64,000 nucleotides of DNA from Paenibacillus graminis (GTDB lineage: Bacteria; Bacillota; Bacilli; Paenibacillales; Paenibacillaceae), in contig NZ_CP009287.1 in assembly GCF_000758705.1 (NCBI RefSeq), positions 6,510,001 through 6,574,000 of the forward strand. The letters run 5' to 3'. A program made the translations under genes and the position numbers. This document shows positions 37,157-44,336 of the stretch, piece after piece (positions within the stretch are counted from its first letter, which is position 1; the number at the start of each line of letters is the position of its first letter). Below the pieces are notes generated by a model. That model had not been told where the DNA came from. It worked only from the letters and a program-made list of their open reading frames with translations, and made no database searches.

Positions 37157-38312
37157 GGTAGCCCACCTTCCAATATGAGAGAATCGCTCCGCAGAGCATC
37201 ACCAGACAGATGACCGATATCATGAGCAGATTCGGCGTAAGCTGCGGCAGCCCCGAATGCAGCATCATACGGATGATCGCCTGCTGCACCCAGTGGTTAA
37301 TGGTAAAAGCACCTATGGTATTTACCCAGGAATCCGGAAGGGGAGCCATTCCTCCACTGATAAAGGTCATACATACCGTAATTACACTAATGATGCTTCT
37401 TGCGCTTGCTGCCGTTTTGCTGAACATGGAGACCACAATGGACAGCGTCATGGAGGCGATAATCATCAGCAGACAGAACAGCAGCAGAAGCCCCGGGCGG
37501 TTGCCCCAGTAAACGCCGAACAACCAATCGGTGAGCAGAATAATCGCCAGGCATTGAATGATGGATACAATCCCTACACCGAGCATTTTGCCGATGAACA
37601 GCTCCGAGGCTTTGACCGGCATCGAATTGATCCGGTGGAGAGTATGGTTATCCTTTTCGCTGAAAAGGGAGGTGGTGACTGTCATTCCGCTGTAGAGCAG
37701 AAACATCAGCAGCATGGATGCCGCATAGAATTGGGAAGCCGTATAGGTTCTGCCCCCGTTATTAAGATCGCCCAGCTTGACCGCTTCACGGTCCACTGCA
37801 GCTGAAGCCTCCACCGCCAGCGCCTGCGGCCCAAGTGCCGCCACTGCCGCCTGCTTATAATTCATGGTGTCCAGGAAATTGTCAAAAGCCGTTCCTGCCA
37901 CCAGATTGTCCGTACGGTCCTTGCCAAGAATAAATTCGAGCTGCGCTTTACCGCCCTGCTGCACCTCGCTGTCGAAGCCGTCTGGAACAATAACCGCATA
38001 GCTGTACTTGCCGGTGCGCAGTCCACTTTCCGCTGCCTGGCGGCTCTCTGCATCCTGTGGAACAATCACCTTCTGAATGTCGGGAAGCTTCAGAAAAGCG
38101 GCAATCATAGCCGACTGCCCTTCACCTGCAGGATTAACTACCGCCACCCGTACAGGTTCTATCTTCGTTGCACTTTTGACACCGACCACCCCGGACAGCG
38201 AGGCTCCCAGAAGAAAGATCAGCACCAGCGGCAGCAAAAACATATTCAACAGCATCGAGCGTGAGCGGAACAATCTGCGCAGCTCGTACATCATAATCGT
38301 CCAAATGTTCAT
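37149..38312 (-). CDS. ABC-2 type transporter permease, LnrM/YfiM-like
   Basis: A 387-residue ABC-2 permease with the same topology as its downstream sister: a helix at about 20-40, an extracytoplasmic region to about 195, and five or six helices beyond (FYAASMLLMFLLYSGMTVTTSLF, LLLLFCLLMIIASMTLSIVVSM). NSMPVKASELFIGKMLGVGIVSIIQ is the conserved cytoplasmic coupling loop. The two permeases are related to each other and presumably form a heterodimer. Eighteen bp separate it from the ATPase gene upstream. Confidence 0.82.
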   Translation of the reverse strand: MNIWTIMMYELRRLFRSRSMLLNMFLLPLVLIFLLGASLSGVVGVKSATKIEPVRVAVVNPAGEGQSAMIAAFLKLPDIQKVIVPQDAESRQAAESGLRTGKYSYAVIVPDGFDSEVQQGGKAQLEFILGKDRTDNLVAGTAFDNFLDTMNYKQAAVAALGPQALAVEASAAVDREAVKLGDLNNGGRTYTASQFYAASMLLMFLLYSGMTVTTSLFSEKDNHTLHRINSMPVKASELFIGKMLGVGIVSIIQCLAIILLTDWLFGVYWGNRPGLLLLFCLLMIIASMTLSIVVSMFSKTAASARSIISVITVCMTFISGGMAPLPDSWVNTIGAFTINHWVQQAIIRMMLHSGLPQLTPNLLMISVICLVMLCGAILSYWKVGYHE

Positions 38313-38330
38313 TTCAGCCCTCTCCCTTCT

Positions 38331-39266
38331 CTAGTCCCGCAAGGTCCGTCCGGTAAGGCTGAGAAACAGGGTCTCCAGATCCGGCTCTTCAATATTCAGG
38401 GAAGCAATAACCCCTTCATGCTTGGCAAAAATAAATAAAATGTCCTGCAGCTCACTTTGCGAGGAGGGTAAATACAGTTCTACTGTATCTTCATTCAGCT
38501 CGACGCGGCTTATCCGTGGATGCTGGCCCAGCTCTTGGATCAAGGCTGGCGTAATATGGGCGGCCTTTACAACAATCTTTTCTTCATGGGCGACCCGCTC
38601 CCGCAGCTCGTGTTCGGTTCCGCAGGCAATGATGTGGCCTTTGTCCATAATCGCTACCCGGTCGCATATAGCCGCTACTTCCTCCATATAGTGGCTCGTA
38701 TAGATGACTGTTGAACCCAGCTTGTTCAGTGCCTTTACCGATTCCAGAATATGATTGCGCGACTGGGGATCAATTCCCACGGTTGGCTCATCCATAATAA
38801 TCAGCTTGGGGCGGTGCATGATCGCACAGGCGATGTTCAGCCTTCTTTTCATTCCGCCGGAAAAGGTGGACGGTTTATCCTTTGCCCGGTCACTAAGTCC
38901 GGTGAAGGCCAGCGCTTCCTCGACCCGTTCCTTCAACAGCTTGCCGCGTAGTCCGTATAGCTTGCCGAAAAAGCTCACATTTTCAGTTGCGGTCATATTC
39001 TCATATAAGGCAAGCTCCTGGGGAACGAGGCCAATGCGTTTTTTGACCTCAAGCGGCTTGCTCAAGACCGACAGTCCGTCAATCACGATATCGCCGCCAT
39101 CAGCCTTCAGCAAGCCGCAGATCATACTGATGGTGGTGCTTTTTCCCGCACCGTTCGGGCCGAGCAGGCCGAAGATCTCTCCTTCCTGAATGCTGAAATT
39201 CACGTGATCTACCGTCAGTTTTTGGTCATACCGTTTCACCACATCGCTTAGGACTGCAAATGCCAT
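38331..39266 (-). CDS. ABC transporter ATP-binding protein, LnrL/YfiL-like
   Basis: A 311-residue ATPase, with Walker A GPNGAGKSTTIS (about residue 38), signature FSGGMKRRLNIA, Walker B LIIMDEPTVGIDP and H-loop YTSHYMEE. The C-terminal 75 residues are the DUF4162-like extension seen in drug-exporter ATPases. First gene of a three-gene operon divergent from a two-component system. A minus-strand TACAAT (39310-39305) is a likely -10 box, placing the 22-bp palindrome at 39353-39374 about 60 bp upstream of transcription start. Confidence 0.9.
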   Translation of the reverse strand: MAFAVLSDVVKRYDQKLTVDHVNFSIQEGEIFGLLGPNGAGKSTTISMICGLLKADGGDIVIDGLSVLSKPLEVKKRIGLVPQELALYENMTATENVSFFGKLYGLRGKLLKERVEEALAFTGLSDRAKDKPSTFSGGMKRRLNIACAIMHRPKLIIMDEPTVGIDPQSRNHILESVKALNKLGSTVIYTSHYMEEVAAICDRVAIMDKGHIIACGTEHELRERVAHEEKIVVKAAHITPALIQELGQHPRISRVELNEDTVELYLPSSQSELQDILFIFAKHEGVIASLNIEEPDLETLFLSLTGRTLRD

Positions 39267-39352
39267 CTTTCATCTCTCCTGTTCCTGTATGCTTCTATGG
39301 ATTTATTGTAGCGTAAGATGGAGGGTGCAGAAGGTACGAAAGGTCATGAATG

Positions 39353-39374
39353 GGAGGTGACTTAAGTCATCTCC
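39353..39374. promoter_or_regulatory. 22-bp palindrome between divergent ABC and two-component operons
   Basis: GGAG-x-TGACTTAAGTCA-x-CTCC: the inner 12 bp are a perfect palindrome, extended by GGAG/CTCC with one mismatch. Location between the operons suggests the binding site of the neighbouring NarL-family response regulator. Confidence 0.55.
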
Positions 39375-39434
39375 TGAATCAGCAGGTTCTTATGCTAAGA
39401 TAAACATAACAATCTTATAAAGGATGACCTCCAT

Positions 39435-40598
39435 TTGAACAGAGAAATGAACGTCCTGCGCTATGCGCTTATTATCATCCCTGCCCTGATGTCCATCTAT
39501 CTCTATGACTACGCCGACTATGAGCTGTTTACTCTCCATTTCCTTCTGCTGCTGCTGGTTGTCGCTCTTGGCGGGCGGCTGCCGGGTCCTTTCCGTATGC
39601 TGGCCTGCGCCATTGAGCTGCTTTATACGGCCTGGCTGTGCCAGCATTATGGAGATCTGCTGATTTTTCCGGCCGTTTCGGCACTGTTGTATTACTCCCG
39701 ACTGGAGAACAGGCCTGTAGTGTTTGTCTTCTTCGCTATTCATGCAGCGGCGCTAAATGTGGCGTTAAGCAGCGCAGAGCCCCGGGTCCGGGTGATTATG
39801 AACCTTACCTTTTTGCTTTCCGCTGTGCTGAACAAGCTGCTTATGCGCGCAGGGCGCGGGAGAGTGGACACGCTATTCCTCTATGACGAGCTGCGCAAAA
39901 AGCATTTTGAGCTGGAGGAAGCCCGCAGCAGCCTGCTCCAATTCACCGCCCAGATCGAAGTGGCCGCCCAAGCTGAGGAAAGGGTACGGATTGCCCGTCA
40001 GCTGCATGACGATATCGGCCACCGCCTGATCCGGGTCAAAATGATGACTGAGGCCGCCATCCACACACTGCCTCATTCACCGGAGACAGGGATGGACATG
40101 ATGAATCAGATCCGGGACCAGCTGGCGGCGAGTATGGACGATATGCGTGCTGCGGTTCGGCGGATCAACTATGGCTCGCAGCTTGAAGGGGCTTATGCGC
40201 TGGACCGGCTGCTGGAGGAGCTGGGCCGGGATACCGGCATTGAAACCTCCTACCAGATCTATGGCATACCGTATCCCCTGTATCCCAGCGTACGGGTCAC
40301 CCTCTACAAAAACGCCCAGGAGGCTCTTACCAATGCTCTCCGCCATGGTCAAGCCACGGCTGTATGGATCAAAGTCTCGTTCAGCGAGCAGGAGGTGGCC
40401 ATGGAGGTAGGCAATAACGGACAGCGCCCGAAAGAAAACCCCCTGCTGAAACTCAGGGGCAAAGGAGGGATGGGCCTGCAGGGAATGGCTGAGCGGGTCC
40501 ATTTGGTCGGCGGAACGCTGGAGCTCCAGCTGGAGCCGGAGTTCGCTGTGATTACCAGGATTGCCTTGCACAGTCAGTCTGACAAACTTCCCCTGTAA
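39435..40598 (+). CDS. NarL/DesK-family sensor histidine kinase (LnrJ-like)
   Basis: A 387-residue kinase. Residues 1-130 have four or five membrane helices and almost no extracytoplasmic domain, as in intramembrane-sensing kinases. The HisKA_3 box ERVRIARQLHDDIGHRL holds the phospho-acceptor His (about 191). The HATPase has an N-box (LYKNAQEALTNALRHG) and a G-box (GKGGMGLQGMAERV). The start is probably TTG 39435; ATG 39447 is an alternative. Its partner response regulator lies 84 bp downstream. By gene order it should sense the substrate of the divergent ABC exporter. Confidence 0.87.
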   Translation: MNREMNVLRYALIIIPALMSIYLYDYADYELFTLHFLLLLLVVALGGRLPGPFRMLACAIELLYTAWLCQHYGDLLIFPAVSALLYYSRLENRPVVFVFFAIHAAALNVALSSAEPRVRVIMNLTFLLSAVLNKLLMRAGRGRVDTLFLYDELRKKHFELEEARSSLLQFTAQIEVAAQAEERVRIARQLHDDIGHRLIRVKMMTEAAIHTLPHSPETGMDMMNQIRDQLAASMDDMRAAVRRINYGSQLEGAYALDRLLEELGRDTGIETSYQIYGIPYPLYPSVRVTLYKNAQEALTNALRHGQATAVWIKVSFSEQEVAMEVGNNGQRPKENPLLKLRGKGGMGLQGMAERVHLVGGTLELQLEPEFAVITRIALHSQSDKLPL

Positions 40599-40682
40599 AA
40601 TGTTCTGCCGCATAATTGCATAAGGGGTATTCACCAGGAGATCTAAAAGTTCAACTTTACAGCAAAAGGAGACAGGCCTGAC

Positions 40683-41345
40683 ATGATTAAAGTAGTTATC
40701 GTTGACGACGATTCATTTATCCGCGAAAGCCTTAAGGTACTGGTTGCACTGGACCCGGAGATTGAAGTGGCGGGCTCCGCTGGCGATGGCCGTGAAGCTC
40801 TGGCCCTGCTGAAGCAGCTGCCTCATGCCGATGTGGTGCTGATGGATATCCGGATGCCGAACTGCGACGGTGTCGAGGGTACCAAATCCATCAAAGAAGC
40901 CTTCCCCGGTATCTCTGTGCTGATGCTGACGACCTTCGACGACGACGAATACATTATCGAAGCGCTGCGGAACGGGGCGAGCGGGTATTTGCTGAAGAAT
41001 ATTCCGCCGGACCGGATTATCCAAGGGATCAAAACGGTGCATGAAGGCAATCTGCTCATCCATCCCGACATCGCCCGCAAGCTGGCCGGTTTTCTGCAGC
41101 CAGCTGCGCCCCCGAAAGAGACGATGCCCAAGACTTTGGAGGCGTACGGGCTGACCAAAGCTGAGCTGGCCGTGGTATCCTTGATCGCTGAAGGCCATAC
41201 CAATAAAGAAATCGCTGCCGAACTCTTTTTAAGTGAAGGCACGGTCAAAAATTACATCACCGAGATCCTCAGCAAGCTCGGCCTGCGGGACCGGACACAA
41301 ATTGCCATTCTTTTTTGGAAGAATCTGCGGGAACAAGGAAATTGA
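40683..41345 (+). CDS. NarL/LuxR-family response regulator (LnrK-like)
   Basis: A 220-residue regulator. The receiver domain (1-120) has the acidic pair DDD near residue 8, the phospho-acceptor Asp in DVVLMDIRMP (about 55), Thr in LMLTTFDDD and Lys in GYLLKNIP. The LuxR-type HTH is at about 155-215 (LTKAELAVVSLIAEGHTNKEI, then LSEGTVKNYITEILSKLGLRDR). ATG 40683 follows AAAAGGAGA. Upstream, in the kinase-regulator gap, AAAGTTCAACTTT (about 40645-40660) matches the termini of the MITE-like family found elsewhere in the window. Confidence 0.92.
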   Translation: MIKVVIVDDDSFIRESLKVLVALDPEIEVAGSAGDGREALALLKQLPHADVVLMDIRMPNCDGVEGTKSIKEAFPGISVLMLTTFDDDEYIIEALRNGASGYLLKNIPPDRIIQGIKTVHEGNLLIHPDIARKLAGFLQPAAPPKETMPKTLEAYGLTKAELAVVSLIAEGHTNKEIAAELFLSEGTVKNYITEILSKLGLRDRTQIAILFWKNLREQGN

Positions 41346-41365
41346 GGTTTGTGGCGGTGAGACTA

Positions 41366-41398
41366 CCTGCTTGCGAGCCTAGCTGCTTGCGAACCTAA
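41366..41398. repeat. Two-unit 16-bp direct repeat after the response regulator gene
   Basis: CTGCTTGCGAGCCTAG is followed directly by CTGCTTGCGAACCTAA. It abuts the MITE-like element. No function is evident. Confidence 0.5.
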
Positions 41399-41404
41399 CC
41401 TACT

Positions 41405-41650
41405 ACACAGGTAGAACTTGATATCTTAATGGGTAGGAGTGCGGAGAGGAAATACTTATGGAGCGGTAGCATCCGCCTAAAAGCTTTCCGGAGGAAAAGC
41501 TTGGATCGGAAGCTAGGCAGTCTACGGATTCCAACCGCGAACGGCAGTACAATTGAAGGAAATCTGGAGCTGGGAGCGGCCGGATGCCCACACATTCCCC
41601 GCAGTTGCGGCCAACCCCAATATGGGAATCTAAAGTTCAACTTTTGTAAG
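41405..41650 (-). mobile_element. MITE-like element, family A, copy 1 (inverted orientation)
   Basis: About 245 bp, matching in reverse the elements at 55010, 56503 and 59160. It contains the reverse of GCGGTTGAAATCCG, of the GGCGGACGC-ATTCGCTCC-type segment and of CCGCTGTTGTC (degenerate). The ends carry GTAGAACTTGATATC and AAAGTTCAACTT, imperfect inverted copies of each other. Like the 59160 copy it has an internal hairpin AAAGCTTTCCGG/GGAAAAGCTT absent from the other two. It encodes no protein. Confidence 0.65.
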
Positions 41651-41661
41651 GAATCCCCCTA

Positions 41662-41997
41662 TATGAGTTCAACTGGAGAACTTGAAAGCTTTGGGAGCGC
41701 AATGAGACCTATATGAAACTAAATCTAAGTGGAAAAAGTAAAACTACTTTGCTGAAACCCTGGCTACAGCAGGTTTTAGTTGGATTTTGTACACCTAATT
41801 CATACCTATTCACCCCATACGGCCGTTTTCAGCCGAATTAGTAATACTTTTTCCAACATAGAGTACTCCATAAGTCGAATGAGCTTGATTTAGTGATACT
41901 TTTTCCAACATAGGCTACTCCATAAGCTGAATGAGCCCGATTACTGAACCTTTTTCCCACTAGGATGACTAGGTCCGTTCAAATTTTTTTAGTTCAA
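41662..41997. repeat. Interspersed repeat, GTGGAAAAAGTA family, copy 2 (with internal duplication)
   Basis: Matches 19025-19297 over its length but is longer because a roughly 57-bp segment (TACTTTTTCCAACATAG plus following CTCCATAAG-C-GAATGAGC) is duplicated in tandem. Contains one GTGGAAAAAGTA and three inverted forms. No ORF. Confidence 0.7.
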
Positions 41998-42041
41998 TCT
42001 ATAAAACAAGTGGATATACACTCGGAGCTTACGGGGCCCGG

Positions 42042-42270
42042 ATTGTTGTACATAGTGCAGGAAAATTACTATTTTGGCGTGCTTGGAGCGTATATTGTTG
42101 TACATAGTGCAGGAAAATTACTATTTGGCGTGCTTGGTGCGTATATTGTTGTTCATAGTGCAGGAAAATTACTATTTGGCGTGCTTGGTGCGTATATTGT
42201 TGTACATAGTGCAGGAGAATTACTATTTTGGCGTGCTTGGAGCGTAAATTGTTGTATAATATGCAGGATT
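42042..42270. repeat. 51-52-bp tandem array (about 4.4 units)
   Basis: Units start with ATTGTTG at 42042, 42094, 42145, 42196 and 42248. Each reads ATTGTTGTACATAGTGCAGG, then AAAATTACTATTT(T), then GGCGTGCTTGG-GCGTAT. The 1-bp length difference is TTTT versus TTT. Because one unit is 51 bp, the repeats give an open frame of identical peptides in one strand, but it has no start signal and reads through into flanking sequence. There are no unique spacers, so this is not a CRISPR array. Confidence 0.85.
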
Positions 42271-42314
42271 CACGCCCACTTTAAGTGGCTAGATTCGTAT
42301 GTAGAGGCTGGAGT

Positions 42315-42434
42315 TCATTCCGGTTCCTCAGCAGGAACATCACTAGGTTCCTCTTCTATGACATCTGCAGGAATGCGGACAGGAGATCCGTTAATAGGGC
42401 AGATCGGGTCGTTCCTTAAGCTAAACGGACTCAT
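42315..42434 (-). CDS. Putative 39-residue acidic small protein
   Basis: ATG 42434 to TGA 42315. The product starts MSPFSLRNDPICPING and ends in an acidic, Pro-rich tail with EEEPSDVPAEEPE. Its ATG overlaps the stop of a second micro-ORF (ATGA), implying coupled translation. The nearest GGGGAG is about 13 nt upstream, somewhat far. Codon use looks gene-like and the segment is not part of the neighbouring repeats. I do not recognise a family. A frameshift splitting one 70-residue gene is the main alternative. Confidence 0.4.
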   Translation of the reverse strand: MSPFSLRNDPICPINGSPVRIPADVIEEEPSDVPAEEPE

Positions 42435-42523
42435 TTAAATGACATAACTCCCCTCGTTTTGGGCTTCAAAGAGTGATATAACGGCCCCTGAGCCCGCATA
42501 GCCAGGAAAGCAGGTTTTTTCAT
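42431..42523 (-). CDS. Putative 30-residue cationic small peptide
   Basis: ATG 42523 to TGA 42431, with GAGGTGA 9 nt upstream. The product begins MKKPAFLAMRAQGPLYHSL and contains seven Lys/Arg and one His but no Asp or Glu. It overlaps the following 39-residue acidic ORF by ATGA. It lies after the terminator of the minJ-like gene and has no clear promoter of its own; a candidate region is 42524-42630. No family is recognised. Confidence 0.4.
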   Translation of the reverse strand: MKKPAFLAMRAQGPLYHSLKPKTRGVMSFK

Positions 42524-42635
42524 GAAATAAGGTCACCTCAGTCCAACTATATGCTGCGGATGAATCCCAGTGTGTCTGCACTGCGGAGCTTTCAAGTAAT
42601 CCACCATTCTTTGTTTTCTATAATTCCCATACAGT

Positions 42636-42679
42636 AAAAAAGCCTGTGCTCCCTGAATACCAGGAGAACACAGGCTTTT
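42636..42679 (-). terminator. Terminator of the ftsE-to-minJ cluster
   Basis: AAAAGCCTGTG pairs with CACAGGCTTTT, with an inner CTCCTG/CAGGGAG stem; TTTTTT follows on the minus strand. About 105 bp past the minJ-like stop. Confidence 0.87.
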
Positions 42680-42783
42680 GGCTTAGGCTGAATGTCATAA
42701 ATTCCCATATATGGCGTGGGTGGTCGTTCCAATCATTTGCAGGGGCTCTGTCCAGTATTCTGAGCCGCAAAACTCTGTCCATA

Positions 42784-44103
42784 CTAGACTCCGGTTGATT
42801 CCTTCTTGGGCTCCGCAGCCGCGTCCTTGGCCCGGCCCAGTCCGCCGGACGGAAGGCTCCGGCGGCTCGCCCCGGTCTTCATCGCGATAATGCTGAAGAT
42901 ACTGGAGGACTTGGCTTCTGCGGTGACTGAACCATCCGGCTCCGGCACCAGAATGATGCCGAGCTGATGGTGGTCGCCATCATAGATCGCGCGCTGGAGG
43001 TATTTGCTCTCACCTGCGCGGTTCTGCACCTCCAGCTTGCAGAAGGCGGGATTCATGCGCAGCGCCTCATGCAGCTGCGCGGCATCGGTCAACAGGACCC
43101 CGTTGACCTTCAGCAGGATCTCGCCCGGCAGGATACCCAGCTCCTGCGCGGGGCTGTCCGGCAGCACGGCCAGCACCTTGCGGCCGGCTGCGGGATGCAC
43201 GAAGACGGGGCTTAGACTGCGCTCCTCCAGAGCGCTGTACCAGCCCAATGCTTCGTGCAGCAGCACTGCGGCGAGCGCCGCGAGCACGGTCAGCGGGCTC
43301 CACCAGGCGGCAAGCCCGCTTAGAGCCAGCAGGACGATGCTGTACAGCAGCAGCCGTCCTGCTGCGCGGGCGCTCTTCCGCCCGGGCAGCAGGCCCTGGG
43401 TCATCTCGCTGAAGCCGATGATGACCGGCAGGGACACCAGGCCCAGTCCGCCGCCCAGCAGCGGGTGCCAGGGCAGATCGCCGATTCCTGCGCCCGAAGG
43501 AATCAGCAGGAACAGCGGGAGCGGCCAGAACGCCTCCAGCTGATAGCCGCCGACCACCTTGCCGCGCTTGCCTTTGAGAAAGAGCGGCGTAGCCAGTCTG
43601 GCGCCCTGCCAGCGCGCCAGCAACGCCTCGGCCAGATGCAGCAGGGCGGCCAGCACCAGCAGGGCAGGAATATCCATCTCCCGCAGCGCGGTGGCGATAG
43701 TTCCGGCCAGCCCGCTCTGCAGCGTGTCCGGAAAGAACGAAAGAACAAATTGTAGGATGCCAAGTAACCCTATGGAGTAGGCAAAACACAAATAACGCAC
43801 ACGAAACAGCATAAGCACCAAACTGACAACCCAAATGCAGGCTACCGCCGTACCGGTCAGCGATATTCCCAGAGCCACAGCTGCCAGAGAAACGACCAGG
43901 CCCGCGACCAGGCCGCTCCATACCGTACGCCAGGTCTCGCGGCCCCAGCTGTGCAGCTTCACATGAATGAATTTCCGTTCCAGCGCCACCTGCCTCCGGT
44001 AGTAGAGAGCAATAAACAAAATAGCAATATAGTAATAGGGCTGAATCAGCAGATGTACGACTGCTGTGCCCCAGCTAGTAAGCAGTTCCGGCATTCCATT
44101 CAA
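42784..44103 (-). CDS. minJ: Polytopic membrane protein with C-terminal PDZ domain (MinJ-like)
   Basis: About 439 residues. Roughly ten membrane helices occupy residues 5-310, and a PDZ domain lies at about 315-390 (VLAVLPDSPAQELGILPGEILLKVNG). The position directly after ctpB in an ftsE-ftsX-ctpB cluster matches B. subtilis MinJ, which links DivIVA to MinD at the division site and poles. The start is uncertain: AAAAGGAGTG precedes GTG 44115, TTG 44103 and ATG 44094; I chose TTG as the best compromise in spacing. The tail after the PDZ domain is Lys/Ser-rich. Identity as MinJ rests on topology and gene order. Confidence 0.72.
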   Translation of the reverse strand: MNGMPELLTSWGTAVVHLLIQPYYYIAILFIALYYRRQVALERKFIHVKLHSWGRETWRTVWSGLVAGLVVSLAAVALGISLTGTAVACIWVVSLVLMLFRVRYLCFAYSIGLLGILQFVLSFFPDTLQSGLAGTIATALREMDIPALLVLAALLHLAEALLARWQGARLATPLFLKGKRGKVVGGYQLEAFWPLPLFLLIPSGAGIGDLPWHPLLGGGLGLVSLPVIIGFSEMTQGLLPGRKSARAAGRLLLYSIVLLALSGLAAWWSPLTVLAALAAVLLHEALGWYSALEERSLSPVFVHPAAGRKVLAVLPDSPAQELGILPGEILLKVNGVLLTDAAQLHEALRMNPAFCKLEVQNRAGESKYLQRAIYDGDHHQLGIILVPEPDGSVTAEAKSSSIFSIIAMKTGASRRSLPSGGLGRAKDAAAEPKKESTGV

Positions 44104-44305
44104 ACCGTTCGTCACACTCCTTTTAAGTCCGGGTAGTGTTGATCTGCAGCAATGCACCTACAGCCAAGCAGAAACGGCTTCGCCGTTCTTATAAAGCAGC
44201 CCATGCTTCCAGAAACAGCAATACATATTATCGCTTTCAGGTGCCGTTACAGCAAGAAATAGCAAACTCATTCATAACGGGAAACATATTAATTCAAATA
44301 TGTTT

Positions 44306-44336
44306 AGAAAAAAAGAAGGCTGAAATCAGCCTTCTT
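44306..44336 (-). terminator. Hairpin overlapping the ctpB stop codon
   Basis: Minus strand: AAGAAGGCTGA/TCAGCCTTCTT with a 2-nt spacer, followed by TTTTTTT. The TAA of ctpB is at the base of the stem, so transcription ends right after the gene. Confidence 0.85.

Noticed and set aside
42042..42270. CRISPR array
   Set aside because: Units are contiguous with no unique spacers, unit length is 51-52 bp, and there are no cas genes in the window.
41965..42438. 157-codon plus-strand frame with four near-identical peptide repeats
   Set aside because: The frame follows from a 51-bp unit length. It starts inside a dispersed repeat and has no ribosome binding site; the array is better explained as DNA repeats.
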